DNA of 64,000 bases from Bacillota bacterium (GCA_023457255.1 JAEWMB010000026.1:124001-188000); one strand, 5' to 3'. Positions 8,833 to 17,553 are shown, counted from the first letter of the stretch. Numbers and translations are program-made. The notes: generated from the sequence alone by a model not told the origin.

Positions 8833-8924
8833 TTATCAGAAGTTGCTTTTTAACTTCTGATAAAAGGTGCGTTTTTTTGCACCGCTAATTGATTATCGGA
8901 ACAAGCACTTTTAGTTCCGATAAT
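8833..8924. repeat. Three consecutive hairpins in the 568-base gap before nfnA
   Basis: First hairpin: a perfect 12-bp stem, TTATCAGAAGTT (8833-8844) with 8852-8863. Second: GGTGC (8866-8870) with GCACC (8879-8883), T-rich loop. Third: an 11-bp stem, ATTATCGGAAC (8892-8902) with 8914-8924. The first and third are related (TTATCAGAA against TTATCGGAA) and differ by compensatory changes on both arms, so pairing is conserved. They could be a small repeat element, an RNA leader or tandem terminators. No family was recognised. The rest of 8719-9227 is AT-rich without a convincing reading frame. Confidence 0.6.
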
Positions 8925-9126
8925 ATATATTATTTACAATGAATAGATATACATCTTAAACAGGAATAAAGTAATACCAAATAAAGAATAGTTTTAAGTT
9001 ACGCCATAATCAAGCGGACAAAATAGCATAAAAATACCAATATATAAATCTTATAATTAGTACTGGATTTTTTCTATCCGATGGTCTATAATAACCAGTG
9101 ATATCAAATAAATTGTTATTTATTTA

Positions 9127-9172
9127 ACATGAATTTCTGAACTGTTTCTTGCCTATGACTGGAAATTCATGT
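9127..9172 (+). promoter_or_regulatory. Stem-loop in the leader of the nfnA-nfnB operon
   Basis: ACATGAATTTC (9127-9137) pairs perfectly with GAAATTCATGT (9162-9172) around a 24-base loop. The structure ends 56 bases before the nfnA start. No T run follows, so it is not a plain terminator. It may be an operator or a leader structure. No known riboswitch was recognised. Confidence 0.45.
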
Positions 9173-9227
9173 AGAATAACTACATAAATCCAAGCAAACG
9201 GATGAAAAAAACGTTAGGAGAGATGGT

Positions 9228-10118
9228 ATGTATAAGATTACTAAAAAAGTGCTTCTGGCTTCCAGCATCTATTTAATGGATGTAGAAGCTCCACGTGTTG
9301 CTAAAGGGTGCTATCCGGGGCAATTTGTTATTGTTAAGATGGATGAAAAGGGAGAGCGAATTCCACTTACTATATGCGACTATGACAGAGAAAAGGGAAC
9401 AGTATCCATTGTATTTCAAGCAGTTGGCCCATCCACCCAGATGATGGCTAAATACGAGGTCGGTGAATATTTTAGAGACTTTACAGGTCCTCTTGGTTGT
9501 AAGTCGGAATTGATCGACGAGCCAATTGAGGAGTTAAGAGAAAAGAAGATACTCTTTGTTGCCGGTGGTGTAGGCACCGCTCCGGTTTATCCACAGGTGA
9601 AGTGGATGAAGAGTGTTGGATGCAAGGTAGATTGTATCATTGGTGCACGTAACAAAGATTTAGTTATCCTAGAAGATGAGATGAAGGAAGTTGCAGAGAA
9701 TGTTTATGTTGCAACCGATGACGGTTCTTACGGTTTTAAGGGCAACGTAAATGATATGATAAAAGAATTGGTTCAAAATCAAGGAAAATCATATGACCTT
9801 GTGATTGCAATCGGCCCAATCATCATGATGAAATTTGTTTGTCTGTTAACGAAGGAATTAGGACTTAAGACGATTGTTAGTATGAATCCTATTATGGTAG
9901 ACGGTACCGGTATGTGCGGAGCATGCCGGCTTACGGTTGGCGGTCAGGTAAAGTTTGCTTGTGTGGATGGCCCTGAGTTTGATGGTCACTTAGTTGATTT
10001 TGACGAAGCAATGAAGAGATCGCAGATGTATAAGACCAAGGAAGGAAGAAAAGAACTGCGTGAAAAAGAAGGCGATACTCATCATGGTGGATGTGGATAC
10101 TGCGGCAGCGAGGAATAG
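9228..10118 (+). CDS. nfnA: NfnA-type FAD/NAD-binding subunit with [2Fe-2S] site
   Basis: This 296-residue protein has a ferredoxin-reductase-like layout: an FAD-binding barrel (residues 1-100, with IPLTICDYD), an NAD-binding domain (AGGVGTAPVYPQ near 122) and a C-terminal iron-sulfur cysteine cluster (GMCGACRLTVGG, then a later Cys in FACVDG). This is the small subunit of NADH-dependent reduced ferredoxin:NADP+ oxidoreductase (NfnAB), a cytosolic flavin-based bifurcating enzyme of anaerobes. Annotation pipelines often call it sulfide/dihydroorotate dehydrogenase-like protein. The NfnB gene follows after 12 bases, which supports this role over a DHOD subunit. GGAGAG precedes the ATG. Confidence 0.85.
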   Translation: MYKITKKVLLASSIYLMDVEAPRVAKGCYPGQFVIVKMDEKGERIPLTICDYDREKGTVSIVFQAVGPSTQMMAKYEVGEYFRDFTGPLGCKSELIDEPIEELREKKILFVAGGVGTAPVYPQVKWMKSVGCKVDCIIGARNKDLVILEDEMKEVAENVYVATDDGSYGFKGNVNDMIKELVQNQGKSYDLVIAIGPIIMMKFVCLLTKELGLKTIVSMNPIMVDGTGMCGACRLTVGGQVKFACVDGPEFDGHLVDFDEAMKRSQMYKTKEGRKELREKEGDTHHGGCGYCGSEE

Positions 10119-10130
10119 GGGGATAATCAC

Positions 10131-11510
10131 ATGGACGTATTAAAAAGAGTACCGGTAAGAGAACAAGAACCTAGTGTCAGAGCCAAAAACTTTGAGGAGG
10201 TTTGTCTTGGGTATAATAAAGAAGAGGCGATGCTTGAGGCAACCAGATGTTTAAAATGTAAGAATCCAAAGTGTGTATTGGGCTGTCCTGTCAGCATTGA
10301 TATTCCGGGCTTTATTAAGGAATTGGAAGCTGGCAATATGGAAGAGGCTTATCGGATAATCAGCACTTATTCTGCATTGCCTGCGGTTTGTGGACGTGTC
10401 TGTCCGCAGGAAATCCAGTGTGAGGCCAGATGTATTCGTGGTATCAAAGGTGATCCGGTATCGATTGGTAAATTGGAGCGTTTTGTTGCAGATTGGGCAA
10501 GAGAGAATGAAATCAAACCGGAGCCTTCAAAGGAGAAGAAGGGGAAGAAGGTAGCCGTGATTGGTTCTGGTCCTGCCGGTTTAACTTGTGCCGGTGATCT
10601 TGCAAAGCTTGGTTATGAGGTAACTATTTTTGAGGCTCTTCATGAGCCGGGTGGCGTATTAGTATATGGTATTCCGGAGTTTCGTTTGCCAAAATCAACG
10701 GTTGTAGCGACAGAGGTTGAGAATGTAAGAGCTCTTGGTGTTAAGATCGAAACAAACGTAGTGATTGGAAAATCAACGACGATTGATGAATTATTCAATG
10801 AAGAAGGCTTCGATGCGGTATTCATTGGTTCTGGTGCAGGTTTGCCAAAATTCATGGGTATTCCTGGTGAGAATGCAAACGGCGTATTTTCCGCAAATGA
10901 ATATTTAACCAGAAGCAATTTAATGAAGGCGTTTGATGAGTCCTACGATACACCAATTGTCTCCAGTAAAAAAGTAGCGGTTGTTGGCGGCGGTAATGTT
11001 GCTATGGACGCTGCAAGAACCGCATTACGTCTTGGAGCTGAGGTTCATATTGTTTATCGCCGCAGTGAAGAAGAACTTCCGGCAAGAGTGGAAGAAGTAC
11101 ATCATGCAAAAGAAGAAGGAATTATATTTGACTTATTAACAAATCCAACTGAAATTCTAGTAGATGAGAATGGTTGGGTTAAGGGAATGCGTTGTGTCAG
11201 GATGGAACTTGGTGAGCCGGATGCTACTGGAAGAAGAAGACCGGCGGAAGTTCCAGGTTCTGAATTCGTATTGGAGCTTGATACGGTTATTATGTCGTTA
11301 GGAACAAGTCCTAATCCTTTAATTTCTTCTACAACAGAAGGACTTAAGATTAACTCTCATAAGTGTATTGTTGCAGAAGAAACTGACGGTAAGACAACCA
11401 AAGAAGGTGTTTATGCCGGTGGCGATGCTGTTACAGGTGCGGCAACTGTTATCCTCGCTATGGGAGCAGGAAAAGCAGCGGCAAAAGGAATCGATGAATT
11501 TTTATCCTAA
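10131..11510 (+). CDS. nfnB: NfnB-type NADPH-binding subunit (glutamate synthase small-subunit-like)
   Basis: 459 residues. The N-terminal part carries iron-sulfur cysteines (CLKCKNPKCVLGCP near 41-54 and CGRVCPQEIQCEARC near 87-101), followed by an FAD-binding GSGPAGL near 146 and an NADPH-binding VVGGGNVAMDAART near 285. With NfnA it couples NADH and reduced ferredoxin oxidation to NADP+ reduction. The same architecture is used by the glutamate synthase small subunit (GltA/GltD), but no large subunit is nearby and the NfnA partner is adjacent. A strong terminator follows. Confidence 0.88.
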   Translation: MDVLKRVPVREQEPSVRAKNFEEVCLGYNKEEAMLEATRCLKCKNPKCVLGCPVSIDIPGFIKELEAGNMEEAYRIISTYSALPAVCGRVCPQEIQCEARCIRGIKGDPVSIGKLERFVADWARENEIKPEPSKEKKGKKVAVIGSGPAGLTCAGDLAKLGYEVTIFEALHEPGGVLVYGIPEFRLPKSTVVATEVENVRALGVKIETNVVIGKSTTIDELFNEEGFDAVFIGSGAGLPKFMGIPGENANGVFSANEYLTRSNLMKAFDESYDTPIVSSKKVAVVGGGNVAMDAARTALRLGAEVHIVYRRSEEELPARVEEVHHAKEEGIIFDLLTNPTEILVDENGWVKGMRCVRMELGEPDATGRRRPAEVPGSEFVLELDTVIMSLGTSPNPLISSTTEGLKINSHKCIVAEETDGKTTKEGVYAGGDAVTGAATVILAMGAGKAAAKGIDEFLS

Positions 11511-11554
11511 AATGTACAATAGGCGAACCTATATTTTATTGGAAAGTATTATTT

Positions 11555-11628
11555 AAAAGTGGAGATAACTAAAATATTTCTATGAAGCTATGCTTCATAA
11601 AGATATTTTGGTGTCTCCGCTTTTTTTG
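11555..11628 (+). terminator. Strong terminator after nfnB
   Basis: A long stem with GTGGAGA at its base (11559-11565) pairs with TCTCCGC (11614-11620). An inner arm AAAATATTTCTATGAAG pairs with CTTCATAAAGATATTTT apart from small mismatches. A run of seven T follows. It lies 45 bases after the stop. Confidence 0.88.
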
Positions 11629-11847
11629 TATCAAATAAGGGAGCGGATAAATTTTTTCATTTTGGTTATTTCTGAACAAATACTTTTTCTTTCAGAAATA
11701 GAGTTTAAACAATAATGAATATTTATAGGATTCGATATTCAGGATAAAAAAGTTTAAAATTTCCAATAATTGAGACAAGATGAGCCATAATATTCGTTTT
11801 TCTAATATTTTCGTCGTATTATTTTGCATAAAGTTGTAATTTTATAA

Positions 11848-11876
11848 TTGAAAGAATGTGGAAATTGTGTTAGTAT
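11848..11876 (+). promoter_or_regulatory. Putative sigma-A promoter for the GGDEF-EAL gene
   Basis: TTGAAA at 11848-11853, a 17-base spacer and TAGTAT at 11871-11876. Transcription would begin near 11883, giving a leader of about 220 bases before the ATG at 12101. That leader holds a small hairpin at 11995-12016 and several ATTGTA-type repeats. It does not show the conserved bases of a cyclic-di-GMP riboswitch. Nothing else is seen in 11629-11847. Confidence 0.55.
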
Positions 11877-11994
11877 ATATCTGTTAAGGCAGTTTTTTGA
11901 AGCTAACGCGCGGAAGTAATTTATGAGGCAATAAAAAGAAAAAACAGATAATACAATAAAGGGTGCATTGTAATATAATAAATAAGGTATTGTA

Positions 11995-12016
11995 ACACAA
12001 TAATAACGTATTGTGT
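11995..12016 (+). promoter_or_regulatory. Small hairpin in the GGDEF-EAL leader
   Basis: ACACAATA (11995-12002) pairs with TATTGTGT (12009-12016) around a six-base loop. It sits in a leader with further ATTGT/ACAAT words. It could be an operator or RNA structure; the function is unknown. Confidence 0.35.
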
Positions 12017-12100
12017 AGAAAGGATTGCTCTGTAGAAAAGCAAGGGATTAAAATTGATTTCTTGTATGCGATATAACACCAAGAGAGCGTAAGAATAGGA

Positions 12101-13759
12101 ATGGGAGAAAGCAGATTGCTTCAAATTGTATTTTCAGCATTGAATACGGCTACTGCAGATACCGAACTCAATGTGCTCGGCACAAATGCAGATTCGGCCG
12201 TTACGCAGATAGAGAATGGGTCTGGACGGAATTTGTTGTGTATCTTATTTGTAACGATTGTGGTGTTTTCCGGATTATTCCTTCTATTGTTTGTTAATAT
12301 TAGGAGACGGACCAAGGCAGAGAAAGCCGCTGTTACTGTTAATCAGAAACTAAAAGAGAGCAATAAGGAATTAGAGAAAGCATTGACAGAGGTGACAGCA
12401 ACCAAGGACGCGTTACATAGTAAATATGAAGAATTAAAAAAGAGTAAAGAAATCGTAAAACGTATGGCGTATTCTGATTATTTAACTTCACTGCCAAACC
12501 GCCTGGCATTTGTTGAATTGTTGGATGGGGTAATGGCTACGCTGCGTCAGAATGAAATTGTTGGAATCTTGGATATTGACATTGATAATTTTAAGGATAT
12601 CAATGATACTTTAGGACATTCTTATGGCGATGAAATGTTAATTGATGTGATGCATCGCTTAGAGGAACTTATTAAGGAAAATGACTATTTGTCAAGAATT
12701 GGCGGAGATGAGTTTGCAATCTTAATTCAGAATCTAACAGATTTATCGGAATTGGAAGAAAGAATTTTGGAGGTTCAGCGAATTTTTGCAGCACCATTTC
12801 GAGTGGCTACGAAGGAATTTTTTATTACGGTTAGTATTGGGGTTGCGATTGCACCAAAGGATGGGAAGACAACTCAAAGCCTTGTAAAGAATATGAATTC
12901 TGCAATGTATGCAGCAAAAGAGCGCGGGAAAAATAATTTCAGCTATTATAATGATTCGATCAATCTTAAGATGATGCAGAAGTTAGAGATGCAGTCAGAA
13001 CTTCGTAAAGCAATTGAAGAGAATCAATTTGTTGTATACTATCAGCCTCAGATTAATCTGTTAAATGACCGTGTGGTAGGATTTGAAGCATTGGCTCGCT
13101 GGCAGCATCCGGAGAAGGGGATTATTGCTCCGGTTGACTTTATTCCGTTAGCGGAAGATAACGGCATGATTGTAGCGATAGGAAAGAAGATGCTGTATGA
13201 GGCTTGTATTCAGTTACGAAAGCTCCAAGAGAGCGGTTATCATGATATTGTAATTGCCGTGAATTTATCAGCGAGGCAATTTAAGGACAAAGATTTTCTG
13301 CCGATGGTATATGAAGTATTGGAGGAAACAAAAGCAGACGCAAAAGGCTTGGAATTTGAAATCACAGAGACAGTTGCATTAGATGATTTGGAATTTACGA
13401 TTGCTACAATTTCAAAACTTAAGGATATTGGTATTACCTTTGCGCTGGATGACTTTGGAACCGGATATTCCTCTTTAAATTATTTAAAACGATTACCTGT
13501 AAATAATTTAAAAATTGATAAAAGTTTTTTAGATACGATATTAGAGAATAATTCGGATCAGAAAATTGTTCATACCATGATTGATCTTGCGAAACACTTG
13601 AATATTGATGTGATCGCAGAAGGTGTAGAGTTATCGGAACAAGAAAGATTCTTAAAAGAAATCAACTGTGGAAAAGCACAAGGATATTACTACGGTAAGC
13701 CTGTACCGAAAGAAATAGCATTTGAGATACTGAAGAGATTAAATAGCGAAAATTCGTAG
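12101..13759 (+). CDS. Membrane GGDEF-EAL protein (cyclic-di-GMP turnover)
   Basis: 552 residues: a short N-terminal tail, one membrane helix at about 45-67, a coiled-coil linker (70-125), a GGDEF domain (GGDEF at 201-205, intact) and an EAL domain (EAL at 329-331; NLSARQF and DDFGTGYSS also intact). The GGDEF inhibitory site normally reads RxxD; here the matching position reads KEND, so product inhibition may be lost. Both synthesis and breakdown of cyclic-di-GMP are possible from the motifs. There is no sensor domain and the N-terminus is short. The ATG at 12101 has only a weak AGGA site, and a stop at 12074 closes the frame upstream. Confidence 0.9.
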   Translation: MGESRLLQIVFSALNTATADTELNVLGTNADSAVTQIENGSGRNLLCILFVTIVVFSGLFLLLFVNIRRRTKAEKAAVTVNQKLKESNKELEKALTEVTATKDALHSKYEELKKSKEIVKRMAYSDYLTSLPNRLAFVELLDGVMATLRQNEIVGILDIDIDNFKDINDTLGHSYGDEMLIDVMHRLEELIKENDYLSRIGGDEFAILIQNLTDLSELEERILEVQRIFAAPFRVATKEFFITVSIGVAIAPKDGKTTQSLVKNMNSAMYAAKERGKNNFSYYNDSINLKMMQKLEMQSELRKAIEENQFVVYYQPQINLLNDRVVGFEALARWQHPEKGIIAPVDFIPLAEDNGMIVAIGKKMLYEACIQLRKLQESGYHDIVIAVNLSARQFKDKDFLPMVYEVLEETKADAKGLEFEITETVALDDLEFTIATISKLKDIGITFALDDFGTGYSSLNYLKRLPVNNLKIDKSFLDTILENNSDQKIVHTMIDLAKHLNIDVIAEGVELSEQERFLKEINCGKAQGYYYGKPVPKEIAFEILKRLNSENS

Positions 13760-13800
13760 GAAACAGGCAGAATGTCTTTCCTTAGATTTGGAGGAAGCAT

Positions 13801-14598
13801 ATGAATTATCGTTTGGGGAATATGATTAGCAAGGGCATTGTTTGCAGCCTTGGGATTTTATATTTAGTATTCTTATTACTGGACTTCTTTGGAGGTCCAG
13901 TAATTGTGTCTTCAATTATAAAATTTATATCGATTATATCATGTCTGGTAGTAACGGTGGTAAGAACACTATGTTATCAGGCAACCGCAGACCGGATATT
14001 ATTGAATGTTGCTTTACTATTTACGGTCATAGCGGATGTGTTTTTACTATTTACTACTAAATTTGAATATGGTGTTATCGCCTTTTGCATCGTTCAGTTA
14101 ATTTATTTTTATCGAATGTTCAGTTTATTGCGTTATTCACTTCGTATGGAAAATCGTGTTCACAAAAGAAGAAATGAGAAAAGCTTTTTAAGTTTTTTCT
14201 TTCACCTTGCAACAAGAGTATTCGTTAGTGCTGTGGTTATCGTATTCTTACAATTTCAGGGGATTGTTTTCGATTTTTTATTATTCGCCAGTGTGTTTTA
14301 CCTTGTGAATTTCATCGGGAATCTTATCTTTTTAATTCTTCTATATCCCAAGAAACATTATATGGGGGAACAAATTCGATATGGTCTGTTTTTCATTGGA
14401 ATGGTACTCTTTTTCCTATGTGATGTGCAAGTAGGATTCTATAATCTGTCTTTGTATTTATCAAAGGAATCAAGAATATTGAATGCCTTGGCGGAAGTGT
14501 CCGGTGTTGGAATGTGGGCTTGTTATCTTCCGGCCCAAATAGCAATTAGTATAAGTGATGCGAAATACAGGAGAAGTACTAGAGGGTCATTTATTTAA
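13801..14598 (+). CDS. Integral membrane protein, possibly YhhN/lysoplasmalogenase-like
   Basis: A 265-residue protein with seven or eight hydrophobic helices. The spacing of charged and aromatic residues, including IADVFLLF near residue 77 and a late FFLCDVQVG segment, resembles the YhhN/TMEM86 family, which cleaves lysoplasmalogens. The match is weak and no catalytic residue can be confirmed by eye. It follows the GGDEF-EAL gene by 41 bases with a good GGAGGAAG site, so the two are probably co-transcribed. A terminator follows. Treat it as a membrane protein of unknown function. Confidence 0.65.
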   Translation: MNYRLGNMISKGIVCSLGILYLVFLLLDFFGGPVIVSSIIKFISIISCLVVTVVRTLCYQATADRILLNVALLFTVIADVFLLFTTKFEYGVIAFCIVQLIYFYRMFSLLRYSLRMENRVHKRRNEKSFLSFFFHLATRVFVSAVVIVFLQFQGIVFDFLLFASVFYLVNFIGNLIFLILLYPKKHYMGEQIRYGLFFIGMVLFFLCDVQVGFYNLSLYLSKESRILNALAEVSGVGMWACYLPAQIAISISDAKYRRSTRGSFI

Positions 14599-14625
14599 TT
14601 TGCCAAATTTTTAATCAGAATTTCT

Positions 14626-14659
14626 ACAATCGCAAGAGTAACTTGCGATTGTTTTTTTT
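14626..14659 (+). terminator. Rho-independent terminator
   Basis: ACAATCGCAAG (14626-14636) pairs perfectly with CTTGCGATTGT (14642-14652) around a five-base loop, followed by seven T. It lies 28 bases after the membrane-protein stop. Confidence 0.92.
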
Positions 14660-15075
14660 AGCTTGTTTTGGTACGATAAAACTACCATAGAGGTAAACCA
14701 AGCACTTTGAACTTAAGTAAATTAAAACAAGAACGTTAATAAAGTCATTTCTTTCTTGCAGCATTTCTTTTGTAAAATAGTCATTCTAAATAGTAAAATA
14801 TTTTACTATTCCAGTCCTTAAACGATTACCGTTAGCTTAAATGAATTCCAATATTTTAATTCAATACATATACATGCAGCTAAATACAAGTGATGGAAGT
14901 ACTGCGATACGCAATTTTATTATGATATGAAGTTATCTTTTATTTTAGTTACCCTATTTCGCATTATAAGAACAAGCTCTTAATGGCTTAAGTTCAAACG
15001 TGGAATTACCTCATGGAAATCAAGGAAAGGAGAATATCAGCAGTGTAAGAGAAGCTGCTGCTGATTGTGTTCTAG
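14660..15075 (+). other. 416-base intergenic region with a perfect 22-base palindrome
   Basis: The one clear signal is AATAGTAAAAT followed directly by its reverse complement at 14789-14810, a perfect palindrome suited to a dimeric repressor or a tight hairpin. Near the right end, a strong ribosome-site-like AAGGAAAGGAG (15022-15032) is followed by a CAGCAG/CTGCTG hairpin (15038-15060) rather than a usable start codon. No reading frame of note is present. Confidence 0.45.
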
Positions 15076-15087
15076 GTGTCTGAATTA

Positions 15088-15999
15088 ATGTCCTATGAAA
15101 ACTTCCTCCAATTTATGAAAGAGGAAGTGAAAAAACGTTTAGGAGAGGAATGTGAAACCGATCTTAATCAGGTTCAAAAAAACAATGGTCTATTATTCGA
15201 TGGTCTTATGATACGTTGTAATATGGATAAGATAATACCAAGTATTTATTTGAATCCTTATTATGAGGAGTATCAAAATGGGAAAGCTGCAATTGATATA
15301 GTAGAGGAGGTAATAAAGGCTTACGATGGAGCAAAGACGGAGACAGAGAGGATTGCGATACCGGCTCGTATGGAGTTTGAAGAAGTAAGAGCAAGAGTCA
15401 TATACCGGTTAGTAAATTATGAGAAAAATCAAATATTGCTACAGAGCCACCCACATTACCGATTGCTGGAATTTGCAGTTACTTTTCACTGCCTAATCAA
15501 GCAGGATGAAGAGGGAATAGGCAGTGTCCGAATTACGGAAGAACATCGAAAGAGTTGGGGTGTGTCCATAGAGGAATTACGAAATGCCGCAATGGAAAAT
15601 ACGAAACATAGATTTCCGGCAATTATTCGTCCGATGGAGGACATTGTTTATGACTCCATCAAACAAAAGTCCTGGACTTCTGAAAAAGAAGTAGTGACCT
15701 TACCAACTTATTTCAATTCTTCGATGTATGTCTTGACAAATAGCAGTGGAATTAATGGCGCCGGCTGTTTGTTATATCAAGGATTATTAGAACTCTTTTA
15801 TAAACAATTAGGCTCTGATTTTTATATTTTACCGTCCAGTATTCATGAGTTGATACTTGTACCGGTAGGAGAAGAGCGGAACCGAGAGCATTTGGAACAA
15901 ATGGTAAAAGAAATTAATCAAACACAGGTAGCAATAGAGGAGATTCTTTCGGATACGGTTTATAACTATGAATCGATAAGAGACAGATTATTGGTATAA
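15088..15999 (+). CDS. DUF5688 family protein
   Basis: About 303 residues, cytosolic, with the DUF5688 pattern common in Lachnospiraceae. The pattern includes an N-terminal MSYENFLQFMKEEV-like start, a KNNGLLFDGLMIR segment near residue 33, IYLNPYYEEYQNG near 52-64, and a late FYILPSSIHELILVP segment. Its function is unknown; the LPSSxHE motif recalls proteins that are often multiplied in these genomes. A GTG at 15076 is also in frame, directly after a TAG. The ATG at 15088 fits the family start better, with a modest AGGTG nine bases upstream. It appears to be a single-gene unit. Confidence 0.75.
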   Translation: MSYENFLQFMKEEVKKRLGEECETDLNQVQKNNGLLFDGLMIRCNMDKIIPSIYLNPYYEEYQNGKAAIDIVEEVIKAYDGAKTETERIAIPARMEFEEVRARVIYRLVNYEKNQILLQSHPHYRLLEFAVTFHCLIKQDEEGIGSVRITEEHRKSWGVSIEELRNAAMENTKHRFPAIIRPMEDIVYDSIKQKSWTSEKEVVTLPTYFNSSMYVLTNSSGINGAGCLLYQGLLELFYKQLGSDFYILPSSIHELILVPVGEERNREHLEQMVKEINQTQVAIEEILSDTVYNYESIRDRLLV

Positions 16000-16008
16000 A
16001 GGCAAAAT

Positions 16009-16049
16009 GACAGTCCTAAGAATCTCTTGGCAGATTTCTTAGGACTGTC
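16009..16049 (+). terminator. Stem-loop after the DUF5688 gene, probable terminator
   Basis: GACAGTCCTAAGAA (16009-16022) pairs perfectly over 14 bases with 16036-16049. The T run after it is poor, so termination may be partial. It lies ten bases after the stop. Confidence 0.65.
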
Positions 16050-16147
16050 GCTTTGTGTATGCTGATATTTTATTTTAGTGACTAAAAGCTTCAGATTTTT
16101 TACATGAACGATAAGTTTACAGACAAGCCCATCATTTTTATAATTAA

Positions 16148-16894
16148 TTATGGAGTGGGTGCTACACTTGGTTCCTCTGATGTTTGGACCGTTAGATTTT
16201 CATAAAATTCCCTTAAATCCTCATCCATTTCAATGTTCTTTGCTAAGTTATCATCTGCTTCCTGCTTTAGTTTCTGTACATCCTTATCTAAGGTTCTTTT
16301 GTCAATATAATCCTTTGTTTCTTGAGTTACAGTACCCAAATAAATATATGGCTTATCATCTTGATAGATAATATAGAAAACATCGAAACTTGGAGAAGCG
16401 GTTTGTATCGTGGTAATCATAATATCATAGGATACATAAACAATGTAATCAATTTCACCTATGCCAGGTGTGCTGTAACAATGGAAATTTTTATAATCGG
16501 TGATATATTCTACTTTTTTAAAAATTAAGTTAAAATCCAGAAGAGTCGCATCCGTGACACATTCTTTTAATATTTCCACAGACTCCGGAGCAGGGTTGAT
16601 TTTTGCGGTGTAATATTTTTCAATTAATTCATTGATTTCCGGGAAAGCATCCTTTTTCAGTGCTTTTGGATTCTCCGGTACCGGTGTATTTGTTACAGAG
16701 GCGGTAGGAGTGAGTGTTTGGGAAGAAGCAAGGGTGGTGGGACTAGGAGAGTCTAAGGAATCTGGGTCTCCATCTTTTATGAAGGCTGCCGGTAGTACAG
16801 AGTCCGGAGCTACTTGAAAAGAGAAGGTAACCATTCCGACGCCAAGGATACCCATCGTAAATAATAACAATAATTTTTTATACTTTAATCTCAT
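16148..16894 (-). CDS. Secreted or membrane-anchored protein of unknown function
   Basis: A 248-residue protein with an N-terminal basic and hydrophobic signal or anchor (residues 1-30) and a Pro/Ser/Thr-rich linker (about 40-80, with SPSPTTLAS and VPENP). A compact domain of about 150 residues rich in aromatic residues and acids follows. No lipobox cysteine is present, so it is not a lipoprotein. The domain (INELIEKYYTAK near 95, later VYVSYDIMI) recalls the NTF2-like or lipoprotein-type domains found on clostridial cell-surface proteins, but no family was firmly recognised. The start has AAGGAG seven bases upstream. It is transcribed alone, opposite to its neighbours. Confidence 0.75.
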   Translation of the reverse strand: MRLKYKKLLLLFTMGILGVGMVTFSFQVAPDSVLPAAFIKDGDPDSLDSPSPTTLASSQTLTPTASVTNTPVPENPKALKKDAFPEINELIEKYYTAKINPAPESVEILKECVTDATLLDFNLIFKKVEYITDYKNFHCYSTPGIGEIDYIVYVSYDIMITTIQTASPSFDVFYIIYQDDKPYIYLGTVTQETKDYIDKRTLDKDVQKLKQEADDNLAKNIEMDEDLREFYENLTVQTSEEPSVAPTP

Positions 16895-17143
16895 AGGGGT
16901 ACTCCTTAAGTTCTTCTTTGAGATGGTATTGCTACAGCTTTAAGATGCGGTGTGAGTGGAGTATGTAAATCGAATTTCCAGTATTATATTAGTACAACCT
17001 AACGTTACTTATCATACCAAAATTTGTCCCAAAAATCAACTATCATCTCATATTTTGGTAACATAAGATTAATAATTTGTAACAAAGATGTAACAAGAAT
17101 TTACATTGATAGGGAGATATCAAAGAAGAAAAGGTGATTTCTT

Positions 17144-17176
17144 ATGAAAAAAGAGAAAAGAAAGACTAATTTTTGA
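17144..17176 (+). other. Ten-codon micro-ORF with a strong ribosome site
   Basis: An ATG at 17144 with AAAAGGTGAT upstream opens a frame of ten codons (MKKEKRKTNF) that stops at 17176, directly before the antisense end of the tRNA gene. It could be a leader peptide or the leftover start of a lost gene. Translation is not shown. Confidence 0.25.
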
Positions 17177-17187
17177 ATATAAAAAAA

Positions 17188-17260
17188 TGCATCTGATAGG
17201 ATTCGAACCTACGACCTTCAGCTTCGGAAGCTGCTGCCCTATCCACTGAGCTACAGATGC
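17188..17260 (-). tRNA. tRNA-Arg, anticodon CCG
   Basis: Read on the minus strand, the 73 bases fold as a full cloverleaf. The acceptor stem is GCATCTG with CAGATGC. The D arm GCTC...GGGC, the anticodon loop TTCCGAA (anticodon CCG, codon CGG) and the T arm GTAGG-TTCGAAT-CCTAT follow. The discriminator base is A and CCA is not encoded. The outer pair of the anticodon stem is a G-A mismatch. Confidence 0.95.
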
Positions 17261-17288
17261 AAAGTTAAATTGTTTCCAGTACTCCAAT

Positions 17289-17317
17289 ATTATAGCGGCA
17301 AATGAAAGATTTGTAAA
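17289..17317 (-). promoter_or_regulatory. Promoter of tRNA-Arg
   Basis: On the minus strand TTTACA (17317-17312), 17 bases, then a perfect TATAAT (17294-17289). Transcription would begin about 20 bases before the tRNA 5' end, which is right for a tRNA gene. Confidence 0.75.
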
Positions 17318-17524
17318 GTCAATAATTAAAAATGATATTCTATTAATTAAAATGATGTTCTATTAAGTTACCCATAGAGAAGTAAAATCGAGAAATTAAG
17401 CAGGTACTATTGTATTATCAATAGAGATCAGTGATATTAAAATTTTTAAGAGCTTAATAGCATGCATACTTGTTAAATATTATTAGGACTGCATAATGCT
17501 GGGAAACAGGAAAACAAGAAATGA

Positions 17525-17553
17525 TTGGAATGATAAGAAAATAATGATATAAT
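17525..17553 (+). promoter_or_regulatory. Putative promoter of the pseudouridine synthase gene
   Basis: TTGGAA at 17525-17530, 17 bases, perfect TATAAT at 17548-17553. It implies a leader of about 245 bases before the ATG at 17806. No reading frame or known RNA element was seen in that leader or in 17318-17524. Confidence 0.6.

Noticed and set aside
11848..12100. Possible cyclic-di-GMP riboswitch ahead of the GGDEF-EAL gene
   Set aside because: The leader is long, but the conserved GEMM bases and the GNRA-loop P1b/P2 arrangement are not present; only a small 8-bp hairpin is seen.
17188..17260. tRNA-Arg as an integration site for a mobile element
   Set aside because: No integrase gene and no repeated tRNA 3' end were seen in the flanks.
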